A DNA stretch of 64,000 nucleotides from Deinococcus sp. QL22 (GTDB lineage: Bacteria > Deinococcota > Deinococci > Deinococcales > Deinococcaceae), in assembly GCF_023370075.1 (NCBI RefSeq), contig NZ_CP097149.1:2230001-2294000 (forward strand), given 5' to 3'. The notes under the pieces are model-generated. The model saw only the letters and a program-made list of their open reading frames with translations, searched no databases and was not told the DNA's origin. How positions within the stretch are numbered: the stretch's first letter is position 1; every line of letters starts with the position of its first letter. A program made the translations under genes and the position numbers. This document shows, in pieces, positions 18,340 through 26,133 of the stretch.

Positions 18340-18909
18340 ATGAGTGAAATCCTCCTCTTCCATCATGCCCAAGGGTTGACCCCTGGCCTTCTCGCTTTTG
18401 CAGACGACTTACGCCAAGCCGGGCATATTGTCCATACCCCGGATCTCTACCATGGGCAAACCTTTGACAAGCTGGACGACGGGATTGCTTACGCCAAGCA
18501 ACTCGGTTTCGGTGACATCGCGGAACGCGGTGTCAAGGTAGCCGATGGCTTACCCCATGACCTCGTCTATGCTGGATTTTCACTTGGTGTTTCGCCAGCA
18601 CAACAATTGGTGCAGACCCGGCCAGGAGCGAGAGGTGCACTGTTCTTCCATGCTTGCTTTCCCGCTGCTGAGTTTGGTACGGGATGGCCTGAGGATGTCC
18701 CCGTTCAAGTCCATGCCATGGAGGACGACCCCTTCTTTGAAGAGGATGCTGAAGCCGCCAGAGCGTTGGTAGACACGGCGCCGAAAGGACAACTCTTTCT
18801 GTACCCCGGTGATCAGCACCTCTTTTCAGATCGTAGTTTGGAGTCCTATGACGCCGCGGCAACTTCCGCGCTCCAGCAGCGTGTCCTTCATTTCCTCCGA
18901 GAGCTCTGA
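18340..18909 (+). CDS. Dienelactone hydrolase-family alpha/beta hydrolase
   Basis: The 189-residue protein matches the small alpha/beta-hydrolase fold of the dienelactone hydrolase family: LLFHHAQGLTPGLLAFADDL at the start, the DLYHGQTFDKLDDGIAY segment, the nucleophile elbow GFSLG at about residue 80, an acid in MEDDPFFEED and the catalytic His in PGDQHLFSD. The nucleophile is Ser where dienelactone hydrolases have Cys, so it may act as an esterase. The ATG at 18,340 is preferred over 18,106 because the family begins here and a TANNNT box precedes it. It is a metabolic cargo gene in the prophage, cytoplasmic by prediction. Substrate unknown. Confidence 0.85.
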   Translation: MSEILLFHHAQGLTPGLLAFADDLRQAGHIVHTPDLYHGQTFDKLDDGIAYAKQLGFGDIAERGVKVADGLPHDLVYAGFSLGVSPAQQLVQTRPGARGALFFHACFPAAEFGTGWPEDVPVQVHAMEDDPFFEEDAEAARALVDTAPKGQLFLYPGDQHLFSDRSLESYDAAATSALQQRVLHFLREL

Positions 18910-18985
18910 ACTAAGTTCATGGATGCGTAAGGTTGTGCATCTCAATTCCTCGTAATAGTAAACCTCCCTGTCAGAAACGGTGAGG

Positions 18986-18991
18986 TACGGT
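18986..18991 (+). promoter_or_regulatory. -10 box of a leaderless promoter
   Basis: TACGGT lies 6 bases before the ATG at 18,998. The sequence GGCGGA between them could be a weak ribosome binding site. Confidence 0.4.
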
Positions 18992-18997
18992 GGCGGA

Positions 18998-19327
18998 ATG
19001 ACTCAAGTGCAAACAGACAAACCCGCCGTATCAAAAAGGCGGGCAAACTTTGGATGTGGAGCGGCACTTGCGCTGGTAGTTCTAGCGATTGGCGTCTACT
19101 TCGCGCCCCGCGCTGTTCCGCAGTCACAGGTGCGAGAATTGTGCGAACAGACAGCAAAGCAGCAATTGAAGACTCAGGGGAATTTTGATGTAAGCGGCTT
19201 CGCTCAGAATGGCTACAGGGCAAGGTTCAATGTGACGGCCCTCGGCGGCTCCGTCGAAATCCCCGCCGTATGTTCAGTTGGCGGGGATGCTCGCAACCCT
19301 ACGGTTATTATTCAATTGCCGAAATAA
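18998..19327 (+). CDS. Single-pass membrane protein, unknown
   Basis: The 109-residue product has a short basic N-terminus, one membrane segment at about residues 20-40 (GCGAALALVVLAIGVYF) and an exported domain with two Cys that could pair (ELCEQ and AVCSV). No family is recognised. It is followed by a strong bidirectional terminator that it shares with the convergent META-domain gene. It belongs to the cargo island and probably has its own promoter. Confidence 0.7.
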   Translation: MTQVQTDKPAVSKRRANFGCGAALALVVLAIGVYFAPRAVPQSQVRELCEQTAKQQLKTQGNFDVSGFAQNGYRARFNVTALGGSVEIPAVCSVGGDARNPTVIIQLPK

Positions 19328-19427
19328 TTAGTCTGCGGCCTGCGCCTCAGGCGTCGGCTCAACCAAGGCGACAAGTCTTGAGGCGAGGTGCTCAACGGTG
19401 GATACCTTCATAAGTTCCTTCAATGAG

Positions 19428-19453
19428 AAAGGCCTGCAATCATGCAGGCCTTT
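19428..19453. terminator. Bidirectional terminator
   Basis: AAAGGCCTGCA pairs perfectly with TGCAGGCCTTT around ATCA, with T-rich tracts on both strands. It lies between the convergent genes ending at 19,327 and 19,479. Confidence 0.85.
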
Positions 19454-19478
19454 CTTTTGATTTCCTTTCCCAGCGTGT

Positions 19479-19898
19479 TTAGGGCTTGACGGGGGTCACA
19501 TACCCGATGCGCTTAAACGTCAGCCGCGTCGTTTTAGAGAACAGAACCAACACCTGAGTGTCCCCACTGATGATGTAGTTCCCAGACGTATTCAGGGCGC
19601 TGTGAAAGACCCCAGGTAGGGCATACAAGCACTTCTCATTGGGGCGAGGCGGCAACGGCATCACCTGAATCTTCATCTGGTTGTTGGCCGCCGCGATGGT
19701 GCCCGCATAGGTGCCGCAAGCGATCATGCCCCGAAGTTGCCCGCCAGAGATCATCAATTGTGTCGAGGGCAAGGTCGTTTCTGCCTTCCCAAAAACTTTC
19801 ATGTCTTTGAGTTGCCAGATGCCGTTCAAGGGCGCGGGGACAGCTTGAGCGGAGGCGAGGCCAGTGAGCAAGAAGCAAGGCAACAGGAGAAATCGCAT
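19479..19898 (-). CDS. Exported META-domain (HslJ-like) protein
   Basis: The 139-residue product has a signal peptide at residues 1-20 (MRFLLLPCFLLTGLASAQA). The mature part follows the META/DUF306 pattern: LNGIWQLKDMKVFGK, then ISGGQLRGMIACGTYAG with the conserved Gly-Cys turn, a second Cys in PRPNEKCLYALPGVFHSAL, and closing strands TQVLVLFSKTTRLTFKRIG. Related proteins such as HslJ are small envelope proteins linked to stress or drug resistance. Here it is probably periplasmic or surface-located and modifies the lysogen. It shares a terminator with the convergent gene. Confidence 0.8.
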   Translation of the reverse strand: MRFLLLPCFLLTGLASAQAVPAPLNGIWQLKDMKVFGKAETTLPSTQLMISGGQLRGMIACGTYAGTIAAANNQMKIQVMPLPPRPNEKCLYALPGVFHSALNTSGNYIISGDTQVLVLFSKTTRLTFKRIGYVTPVKP

Positions 19899-20025
19899 AA
19901 CTCAACATTGCCGCTTCAGGTGATGAGGATCTGATGTCTTGTCAGGACTGACCGTTTCGGCAAAGGGCCGCTGGACGAGTGCCCTTCCTTCAGTTGAACC
20001 TGTCGGCATCGTTTCCTCCAAGAAA

Positions 20026-20049
20026 AAGGCCCGTGTGATTGCGGGCCTT
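20026..20049 (-). terminator. Rho-independent terminator, minus strand
   Basis: AAGGCCCG pairs with CGGGCCTT and is followed on the minus strand by TTTTTC. It closes the leftward unit containing the RNA ligase and the 85-residue protein. The hairpin resembles that at 17,471. Confidence 0.8.
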
Positions 20050-20076
20050 GCTCTTGCCGCTCTGTTGCTCTTGCGC

Positions 20077-20334
20077 TCAGTCGTCGGTCAACGCCTCGCC
20101 ATAGCTCAGGCCGCTCAGGGCCCCTTTGCTCCATCCGTCGCCGTCCCAGATCCATCCGGCCGCCTCTAACTGTGCTTGGTCATCCGTGCCGGTCTGGGTA
20201 AACGTATACGTACTGGTGTCCTGTTGGCCCTGGCCAGTGACCTCGCCCGCCTCGATGCTCTCTAGGGCGGCGCGCAGGGCTTTGGCAATGTCGGTTCGGG
20301 AGCGTCCGGAAGCGGTCAATTGGAGTTCGAGCAT
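20077..20334 (-). CDS. Small hypothetical phage protein
   Basis: This 85-residue protein starts at the ATG 20,334, which has AAGGA 7 bases upstream; the longer frame from 20,427 is rejected. The sequence has one amphipathic helix (RTDIAKALRAALESIEAGE, about residues 12-30), a TSTYTFTQTG strand and a tryptophan-rich C-terminus (GWIWDGDGWSKG). It looks like a small alpha/beta protein. It is the last gene before a minus-strand terminator and probably shares the RNA ligase transcript. Confidence 0.7.
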   Translation of the reverse strand: MLELQLTASGRSRTDIAKALRAALESIEAGEVTGQGQQDTSTYTFTQTGTDDQAQLEAAGWIWDGDGWSKGALSGLSYGEALTDD

Positions 20335-20377
20335 GGGATGTCCTTGGGAGCGTTGGCGTTTCAACGGTTCATCTGGG

Positions 20378-20560
20378 CTAGCGTGGCGGTGTGGTGAGGG
20401 GGAGGCAGTCGAGGCTGAAGTCTCCAAACCAGACGCAGAGTGCCCGGCCTAAGCGTTCCATTTCCGGTAAATTGCCCATCAATAGAACACCTAAAAGTAA
20501 GCCGTGAGCCAAGCGTTCCTGGCGCCCCGCTCTGCCTGAGAGGTGAAAGAGGGTGTTCAA
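20378..20560 (-). CDS. Possible small protein, uncertain
   Basis: A 60-residue frame with plausible protein composition (ERLAHGLLLGVLLMGNLPEM) lies between the RNA ligase and the 85-residue protein on the same strand. The only start is TTG, and the nearest AAGGAG is too far upstream for good spacing. A competing frame (20,361-20,570, ATG) covers the same DNA. Either could be the real one, or neither. Confidence 0.25.
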   Translation of the reverse strand: MNTLFHLSGRAGRQERLAHGLLLGVLLMGNLPEMERLGRALCVWFGDFSLDCLPLTTPPR

Positions 20561-20588
20561 ACTGCGGCATGACGCTGCAGACTCTCCT

Positions 20589-21182
20589 TCATTTCGCTCT
20601 GAGCTGCTCAGCTGTTTGGGCCGGGTTAGAGGCGCGCTTGGCTGACTTAAAAAAGTCTTTGCGCTTGATCTTCACCATCCGTCCGTCTGGGTGATGCCAG
20701 ACGACGCCCTCGATGTGCAGGGGCTCCAAGTACGCTTTCAGCCCTTCGAAATCCCTAGGGACTTCAGGCAGAAGTTCAGCACCATGCTGCACGAGCAGAT
20801 GCTGGTCAAACCCCTCTGGGTTCCCTTGCACCTTTGGACCGACAAGCTCGTACGTCCCCTCCGCAAGGCCCGGCGTGTTGGCCCAACCTTCTCGGTGGTA
20901 GCGGTCCTCAGGGCCTTCACCCACCGGCAGCCAGCCCGGCCAATGGCCCGTCTGCGGATCAGGCTCCTGTGCTGCCTCAAAGCCTTCTGGGGTCGTTTTT
21001 CCCACCCGCGCGTCATACCGCTTATACAGACGGCCATCACGTACCAGGCAGGACGTGCCGTCTACCTTCCGCGTCGCGGTCCCTTCGCCCGCCATAACCC
21101 ATTCAGCACCTGGCACCACTTCGTCCCGAACGAGGCGGTCGCCCTCGTAATTCCGTTGGAACAGACTGACAATCTTTTTCAT
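20589..21182 (-). CDS. RNA ligase-family protein (DUF5565-like)
   Basis: The 197-residue protein shows the motifs of covalent nucleotidyl transferases of the RNA ligase 2 type: motif I KVDGTS at about residues 39-44 (Lys would carry AMP), then RDGRLYKRYD, a middle motif GTYELVGPKVQGN, motif IV EGVVWHH and motif V VKIKRKDF near 172-179. It is a compact single-domain ligase that would seal breaks in RNA in the cytoplasm. Phage RNA ligases repair tRNAs cut by host anticodon nucleases; whether this one does is inference. It lies inside the tail region, with the same orientation as the phage operon, and probably shares a transcript with the 85-residue gene. Confidence 0.85.
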   Translation of the reverse strand: MKKIVSLFQRNYEGDRLVRDEVVPGAEWVMAGEGTATRKVDGTSCLVRDGRLYKRYDARVGKTTPEGFEAAQEPDPQTGHWPGWLPVGEGPEDRYHREGWANTPGLAEGTYELVGPKVQGNPEGFDQHLLVQHGAELLPEVPRDFEGLKAYLEPLHIEGVVWHHPDGRMVKIKRKDFFKSAKRASNPAQTAEQLRAK

Positions 21183-21350
21183 GGTTACCTCGAGGGTACA
21201 GCCTCAGGCGTGATCAGCTGCAACCCATCGGCAGTGTAGAGAGTTGGCTGTACTCGATTAGGGCAAGCGGCCGTGATCCTGGGCCCTCGCCTCAATCCAG
21301 ACACTGAAGTCCTGTCCAAGATGACCGCTGGGGTCTCTTCAGCTTGGTGG

Positions 21351-21824
21351 CTACGCCCAGGCGTCTGCCATCAGTCGCTGAAACCGCTCGCGAGTGAGGG
21401 TGCGGGCAAACGTGATTCCAGGGCCAAGTGTCGGCCCTGGTAACAGGTAAGCCTTACCACTGCGTCCGAACTGCAGCTGGCCCCCGCGTGGCAGCACCTC
21501 CAGGTAGGACGCCAACTGCGCCTCGCTCAACTCGTACGGCCCTGTCCCGAACTCAATCTCCGTGGCGTAAGGCGCACGGTTGCCCACCAGAATCCCCAGC
21601 GAAGTCGCGTTGGCCTGCCCCGCGGAATACACCTGGCGCAGCAGGAGCTTGGTGCGCTCGTACTCGCCGGGTTCGGTGGCATAGACATTAATTTGAAGCC
21701 CGCGCCGGACGTGCAGTTCCGCTGAGCGTGCGCCATCCCGGGCCAACCCTCCCAGTCCTTTGCTGATAGCCTTCGCGCGTTTCGCCCATAGCCCTTTGCT
21801 GCCCTGTTCAATCTTGACCCTCAT
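21351..21824 (-). CDS. HK97 gp10-like head-tail or tail completion protein
   Basis: The 157-residue product starts MRVKIEQGSKGLW at 21,824. It follows the HK97 gp10 pattern: helix-rich first half, INVYATEPGEYERTKLLLRQ, and VGNRAPYATEIEFGTGPYEL at about residues 83-102, where the APYA..IEFGTGP signature is typical. Such proteins complete the tail or the head-tail joint. Before the IS element inserted, its ATG overlapped the stop of the preceding gene (ACATGAGG). The insertion lies 27 bases upstream of the ATG and leaves the ribosome binding site CAGGAG intact, but separates the gene from its operon promoter. Confidence 0.85.
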   Translation of the reverse strand: MRVKIEQGSKGLWAKRAKAISKGLGGLARDGARSAELHVRRGLQINVYATEPGEYERTKLLLRQVYSAGQANATSLGILVGNRAPYATEIEFGTGPYELSEAQLASYLEVLPRGGQLQFGRSGKAYLLPGPTLGPGITFARTLTRERFQRLMADAWA

Positions 21825-21851
21825 GTCACGAACTGCTCCTGGCGCTCGTGG

Positions 21852-21861
21852 GCTTCCAATC
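21852..21861 (+). repeat. Target-site duplication of the IS element, left copy
   Basis: GCTTCCAATC is repeated exactly at 23,132-23,141, directly outside the two inverted repeats. Confidence 0.95.
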
Positions 21862-21886
21862 CTGACGGCCTGACACAATTTATGAG
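21862..21886 (+). repeat. Left terminal inverted repeat of the IS4-family element
   Basis: These 25 bases match the reverse complement of 23,107-23,131 with a single mismatch at position 5 of the repeat. Confidence 0.95.
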
Positions 21887-23074
21887 GGAGAGCGAAATCT
21901 GAGCACCCAGCCGCCTTCTAAAGCGTCCACAGAACTGACATGCGATTTCTTGCGACGTCCGGGAGGCGCCGGATCGGCGCCTCCTTGGAGCGTCAGGCGG
22001 TTGAGTACTGCCTGCCCCCGGCTCAGCGCGAAGTGGACGCCGCGTAAACCAAGTTTCAAATAGCTCAGGGCGCGGTTCCAATGGGGATCAATGGTTCTGC
22101 GCACACCCTGCTGCACGAGCTGGAGTCCTTCGGAGACGAGCAGGAGCGTGGCCACAGAGATCACCAGGATCAGGCGTTCGAGGCTGGCGGCATCACGCAG
22201 TTTGGAGTCCTCCAGACCGAAGAGGCCACTCTTATCATCCAAGAATCCTTCCTCTATTTGGAAGCGCTCGCCGTACTCAGCAAACGTTGCACGACTGGTG
22301 GGTTCATCGCTCACCACCTGCCACTGCTCTGGGCCGTCCGTGGACGGCCCAGAGCCACATGCACCGGCCCAAATCGGTGTCCGGTGATCGTGACGTTGTG
22401 GAAGCAGCGCGTTTCGCGCGCTGCGAGTTTGATTTCCCCGATGGTGCAGACCCGTTGCCCGTCTGGAGCGGCCAGAATCAGGCTCGATTTGATGCGGATG
22501 CGGAAGTGCCATCCGCAGACGCGGAGCCAGCCCATCAAGGCCGTGTCGCAAAAACCCCGATCCGCCAGGAGTCGAACATCGTGCAGCCCAAGAAAATCCA
22601 GCAGGCCTTTGACCTCGGCGAGGACAGGCAGGAGTTGTTCGGTGCCGACCTGAGCACTGGCATGCTCTAGGACGCGGGAGACGAGCGGTACCGCGCGTCC
22701 CCGGTAGAGGACGGCCACCCGGATCAGACAGAAGCGTCCGAACAGGATGCTGGTGTCCAGCGCCAGCGTCAGGAATGCGGGCCCCAATCCCGCAAGGCTC
22801 GGGTAATCAGGGGGCCATACACACTGCCAGGGGCGATGGCTGGATTCTCCAGCCACCGTCGGCAGCGACGTTCGGTGCTCTGGGCGACCGTGGCCTGGGA
22901 GTGGATGTGCGGCAGCCAGGAGGGAATGGAAACGCTCTGGGACAGCACCAAGCCGCTGACCATCCAGGCCAGCGTACGGGCGTTGCGGACGTCGTTCCAC
23001 AGGGCGGGGTGGAGGTGGGGCAGGATCGCTTGGTACAGTCGGGGGGCGTCCCCGGTGGCATTTTCGGTCTTCAC
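21880..23074 (-). pseudogene. IS4-family transposase, broken by two frameshifts
   Basis: Three overlapping frames together make one transposase. The N-terminal part (23,074 to about 22,780) ends LRDWGPHS; the middle frame continues [15 protein letters not shown] and carries the first and second catalytic Asp (LALDTS and LLADRGF). The last frame carries the YREK motif with the catalytic Glu ([15 protein letters not shown]). The first shift falls at a GGGG run near 22,785, the second within a perfect hairpin near 22,328-22,357. All catalytic residues remain. Either the element is recently dead, or these are sequencing errors, or shifting is used for expression. Confidence 0.9.
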
Positions 23075-23106
23075 AAACAGAAAGTGTCCCCTACCGGGGA
23101 CGCTTT

Positions 23107-23131
23107 CTCATAAATTGTGTCAGGCCATCAG
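23107..23131 (-). repeat. Right terminal inverted repeat of the IS4-family element
   Basis: This is the partner of 21,862-21,886, immediately followed by the second copy of the target duplication at 23,132-23,141. Confidence 0.95.
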
Positions 23132-23445
23132 GCTTCCAATCTCAACTTCATAAACACACCCACCAGTTCAGCGAACCGGTTGACCTCCCAGATAGCATCA
23201 ATCAGGCCAGGTAGGTCGGTGGCCTGGATCTGCCCGGCGTCTTCAGGCCGGGCCAGGCTGAAGCGAATCACACGCCCCATCATCTGCATGGTGTCCAGAT
23301 CCGGCAGCAGCTGGGGTCGTCCCTGGATGCGTGCGGTAAAGGCTTCCAGCATATTCAGGCAGTCGGTGGGATGGCTGCTCATCATGTCGAGCGTCCAGGG
23401 CTGGATCGTGACGCTGGTGCCGTTAGCAAGACTGAGTGACTTCAT
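23128..23445 (-). CDS. Tail assembly chaperone-like protein, C-terminus cut by the IS element
   Basis: The 105-residue product ends in a stop supplied by the IS inverted repeat. Without the IS it would run about 8 residues longer and end HERQEQFVT. It is clearly related to the first half of the neighbouring 236-residue protein: both share a pattern RLSL(A/T)RPEDA, two to three residues, then QA-D-(L/V)-P and a WE(V/L)N motif. A pair of related small genes just after the major tail protein is where tail assembly chaperones sit in long-tailed phages. AAGGAGG precedes the ATG with good spacing. The chaperone role is inferred from position. Confidence 0.7.
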   Translation of the reverse strand: MKSLSLANGTSVTIQPWTLDMMSSHPTDCLNMLEAFTARIQGRPQLLPDLDTMQMMGRVIRFSLARPEDAGQIQATDLPGLIDAIWEVNRFAELVGVFMKLRLEA

Positions 23446-23465
23446 CGGGTTCCTCCTTGCAATGC

Positions 23466-24176
23466 TTAGGCGAGCAGCGCTCTGTGCAGCCTCTTGTTCT
23501 CGGCAGCCAATCGAACCAACCGTTCTTCGGGCAACTCCTCGTACGGGAGGCCCAGTCCGGCACGCTCCAGTGCCCGGTGCCAGCGCTGGAAGGGCGTGTT
23601 CAGGACTTTGTAGGGCAGCGTGCTGGTGGGAATTCGGCCTTTCAATTCCTGCCCGTAATTGATTTCGTTGCTCATGGCAATATCCATCAGGTTGTCAGCC
23701 CGGTCGCGTTTGCGGCGGCGCGACAGGGCATCTAGCCGTTCGGCCAGCACGCGCGGCGGGGTGGCCTGCACTTCTTCCCAGGTCAGGTACTCCAGCGCCT
23801 GTTGCGTCAGGGTCAGGGTGGGTGGGCGTCCCTCTGACTCACCCTTCGCCGGAGATGCAGCGGCAGCCATCTGCTGAGCCAGATCCCGCAGGCCGTTGAG
23901 CTCCCACATGGCCAGGAGCAGTGAGGGTACATCGCAGGCCTGCACCAAAGCAGCGTCTTCAGGCCGGGTCAGGCTCAGCCGAACCAGGCGGGCCAGTACG
24001 GGAAAAGTGGAGGAACGCGCCAAGGGAGGAACCTCGCCACGCAAAGAGGCACTCAAGGCATGAACCACCGATTGAAGATCCGCTGCGTGTCCGGCCATGT
24101 CTGCCAGACGCCAAGCGGCGACCGTCACAGTCATGCCCGCGGCCAAAGTCACTGGCTGCAAATACGTCATGGTCAT
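23466..24176 (-). CDS. Tail assembly chaperone-like protein with C-terminal extension
   Basis: The first 110 of 236 residues are a paralogue of the next gene (see 23,128). The C-terminal half is a separate helical, basic domain (EEVQATPPRVLAERLDALSR at about 137-156, then RRKRDRADN) ending in a coiled coil (PEERLVRLAAENKRLHRALL). Many long-tailed phages make a short and a long chaperone by frameshifting; here two tandem genes, one long and one short, may do the same job. It lies 59 bases after the major tail protein gene. Confidence 0.65.
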   Translation of the reverse strand: MTMTYLQPVTLAAGMTVTVAAWRLADMAGHAADLQSVVHALSASLRGEVPPLARSSTFPVLARLVRLSLTRPEDAALVQACDVPSLLLAMWELNGLRDLAQQMAAAASPAKGESEGRPPTLTLTQQALEYLTWEEVQATPPRVLAERLDALSRRRKRDRADNLMDIAMSNEINYGQELKGRIPTSTLPYKVLNTPFQRWHRALERAGLGLPYEELPEERLVRLAAENKRLHRALLA

Positions 24177-24234
24177 CTCGTGTTAGGGGGACAACCCGTG
24201 CCAAGCGGCACGGGCCGGGAGAAATTAAAAGTGG

Positions 24235-24894
24235 TTAAGCCGCTGCTGGTTCCGCTTCGACGTAGGTCGCCAGGGCAGCAGACAAGGTGTCCAGCGTGGA
24301 CTCAAGCAGGCTGTTGGGCACGTCGTAGACAAAGCCGTCTGGTTTCGCGGTACCGAAATCGCCCAGCGTGACAGGCGGCTTAAAGCCCTTGTTCACGGTC
24401 GCGGTCATGGTGAACTCGTACCCGTCGAACTCCTGAATGTCGGGGTTGCCGGTGCCCTGCAGGCTGCCGTCCGGGAAGATCCGGATCAGGCTGCGCCCAG
24501 CCGCGCCTTCGCTGTCCTTGGTACTCTGGACGATGATAAACGCCCCTGTGGCCAGTTTGGACGCGCTCTCGTAGGCGTAGATCTCATCGCCTGCCGTGCC
24601 CGTGACAATGGCGATGGTGCCCTGGAACCATTCACGCACATCCACGTCACCCGTGGAGGTGGTCTGGAAGGTGGCGGTGAGGGTGCTCTGGTCGATGATC
24701 TCTTTGTACAGCTTGGTCAGGCCCCGGCGGTTGCCCATCAACGTGCGCTTGGTGTCTTCGCGGGCAATGTCGATGCTCTCGATCAGGCCGAAGTCTGTCC
24801 ATTTTCCGCCGTCTCCCTTGCGGAGGCCGTGGAATTCGCGCCCAGCAGTGACGAACTTATCGGCGTTCAGGACATCGGGGTTTTTCTTCAGCAT
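24235..24894 (-). CDS. Major tail tube protein
   Basis: This 219-residue protein lies between the tail terminator and the chaperone-like genes, the standard position of the tail tube subunit. It is beta-rich with segments typical of the tube fold: FGLIESIDIAREDTKRTLMG, STLTATFQTTSTGDVDVREW and a late GYEFTMTATVNKGF. The acidic, Ala-rich C-terminus (ATYVEAEPAAA) may extend from the tube surface. AGGTAAGACCC before the ATG provides a ribosome binding site. Tail tubes stack as hexamers around the tape measure protein. Confidence 0.8.
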   Translation of the reverse strand: MLKKNPDVLNADKFVTAGREFHGLRKGDGGKWTDFGLIESIDIAREDTKRTLMGNRRGLTKLYKEIIDQSTLTATFQTTSTGDVDVREWFQGTIAIVTGTAGDEIYAYESASKLATGAFIIVQSTKDSEGAAGRSLIRIFPDGSLQGTGNPDIQEFDGYEFTMTATVNKGFKPPVTLGDFGTAKPDGFVYDVPNSLLESTLDTLSAALATYVEAEPAAA

Positions 24895-24899
24895 GGGTC

Positions 24900-25340
24900 T
24901 TACCTCGCGTGGGTGGTGTGCACCTGAAATTGCTGAGTGACGCGGGTGCTGACACGGTCACTGGTCACTTGAGCGGGCGTGAAGAGTTTGACGCGGCCCC
25001 CAGTGCGGGGCGTCCCACTGATGCGGCGCACGAGTTGGGCGAGTGCCCGTGCAACGGTTCGGTCAGCGGCGATCGCGTCCACAGTGACCCAGTGCTGATC
25101 GCGCACACCCCGGTCGGTCAAGGCAGCCATGGGTTCGTAGACCTGCACGTATCCGTTGGGGGCTTGCTGCGCCAGATAGAGATGCAGGCCGCGCTCGCCC
25201 TTGGCCTTGGGACGCCCTTGGTCATCCAGCTCAGCCCACTCGACAGGCAGCAGAGCGTCATGTGGCCGGAGGAGGGGGACGGTCAGGGCCAATCCCTGCA
25301 GGCGGCTCACGACCAACACCAAGGGGTCTTGGCTGGTCAT
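24900..25340 (-). CDS. Tail terminator-like protein
   Basis: The 146-residue product begins MTSQDPLVLVVSRLQGLALT at an ATG that overlaps the previous stop (TGATG); a frame from 25,400 is rejected. It has an alpha/beta pattern with HWVTVDAIAADRTVARALAQ in the middle and a beta-rich C-terminus. Immediately before the tail tube gene is the usual place of the tail terminator, which caps the tube and joins it to the head. The family is not certain. Confidence 0.65.
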   Translation of the reverse strand: MTSQDPLVLVVSRLQGLALTVPLLRPHDALLPVEWAELDDQGRPKAKGERGLHLYLAQQAPNGYVQVYEPMAALTDRGVRDQHWVTVDAIAADRTVARALAQLVRRISGTPRTGGRVKLFTPAQVTSDRVSTRVTQQFQVHTTHAR

Positions 25341-25699
25341 CACCGCTCCAGCACACAGGTACCGAGGCTGGTTCCCGTAAAATCGCTGGCCTGACTCCAT
25401 TCACGGACGACCAGTGTGCCGCCGTCCCATGGAAGGATGGCCCCCACGGCGGGCAGGGTGTCTTCGGGGTGAACCTTCAGCAGCCGGATGTCGCGGTACG
25501 CCACATTGAAGCGCTGTGCGGCGGCGGTCGCAGCATCCAGCGCATTCCGGCCCAAGTTGTCCGGATCCTTCACGCTAAAGCGCGTGTTCGCCCAGATGGA
25601 GCCGTCGAGCGTGAACGTGCCCGTATGCCGGTACAACAGGTCAGCGTTGGCGACCAGCGCTCCCCGCGCCAACGCTTTCAAATCGGGCAGGCGGGTCAC
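25340..25699 (-). CDS. Head-tail connector or head closure protein
   Basis: The 119-residue protein begins with GTG at 25,699, which overlaps the upstream stop. It is mixed alpha/beta with LKALARGALVANADLLYRHTG at the start (20-residue helix and turn) and a beta-rich end. Position between an adaptor-like gene and the terminator-like gene supports a head completion role. No firm family is recognised. Confidence 0.6.
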   Translation of the reverse strand: MTRLPDLKALARGALVANADLLYRHTGTFTLDGSIWANTRFSVKDPDNLGRNALDAATAAAQRFNVAYRDIRLLKVHPEDTLPAVGAILPWDGGTLVVREWSQASDFTGTSLGTCVLER

Positions 25700-26130
25700 C
25701 GGGACGCTCCAGGGAAACGCCGCACCGTGACGTGGCCTGCCGTCACCAGTGCCAGAAACTCAGCCGCCAGTACGGCCCAGTCTGCCGCTGCCGCCCGCAG
25801 CAGGTCAGAGGAGCTCATCCCCGCCCGGTAGGTGAGTTCGATTTCGCCGGGCACCTTCAGGCTCGCCAGCTCCAGCGCCGCCGCCTCGCTCCCGGCCTGC
25901 TGGCTGCCCGAAGTGCTGTCCAGCGCAGCGCGGTAGGCCAGGGCTTTGGCCGCCCAAGCGGTACGGGCGGCCAAAGCCCGGTCACCGGTCAGGGTGTCTG
26001 GATCAATCTGGCGGCGGGCCAGTTCCCCGCGCAGCCAGACCCCGGCCAAATTGACGTGGGCCTGTGACGGCGCAGTGGCCCCCGGCAGCAGGGAGGCCAC
26101 ACCGCCCGCCGACACGGGGGCGAGCGTCAC
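25696..26130 (-). CDS. Head-tail adaptor-like protein
   Basis: This 144-residue Ala-rich, mostly helical protein starts with GTG at 26,130 behind GGAG. Helices around VNLAGVWLRGELARRQ and LAARTAWAAKALAYRAALD resemble the helical adaptor that docks under the portal. It overlaps the following gene by 4 bases. The assignment is by position and helical content. Confidence 0.6.
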   Translation of the reverse strand: MTLAPVSAGGVASLLPGATAPSQAHVNLAGVWLRGELARRQIDPDTLTGDRALAARTAWAAKALAYRAALDSTSGSQQAGSEAAALELASLKVPGEIELTYRAGMSSSDLLRAAAADWAVLAAEFLALVTAGHVTVRRFPGASR

Positions 26131-26133
26131 CGC

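Larger units (their letters stand above)
21862..23131 (-). mobile_element. IS4-family insertion sequence, 1,270 bp
   Basis: The element is bounded by 25-bp inverted repeats (21,862-21,886 and 23,107-23,131; 24 of 25 positions match, starting CTGA). It is flanked by an exact 10-bp duplication. It carries one transposase reading leftward with the IS4 signature Y-(2)-R-(3)-E-(6)-K. It inserted in the last codons of a tail gene: rejoining the flanks restores a reading frame ending in HERQEQFVT whose stop overlaps the next ATG. The clean duplication indicates a fairly recent event. Confidence 0.95.
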
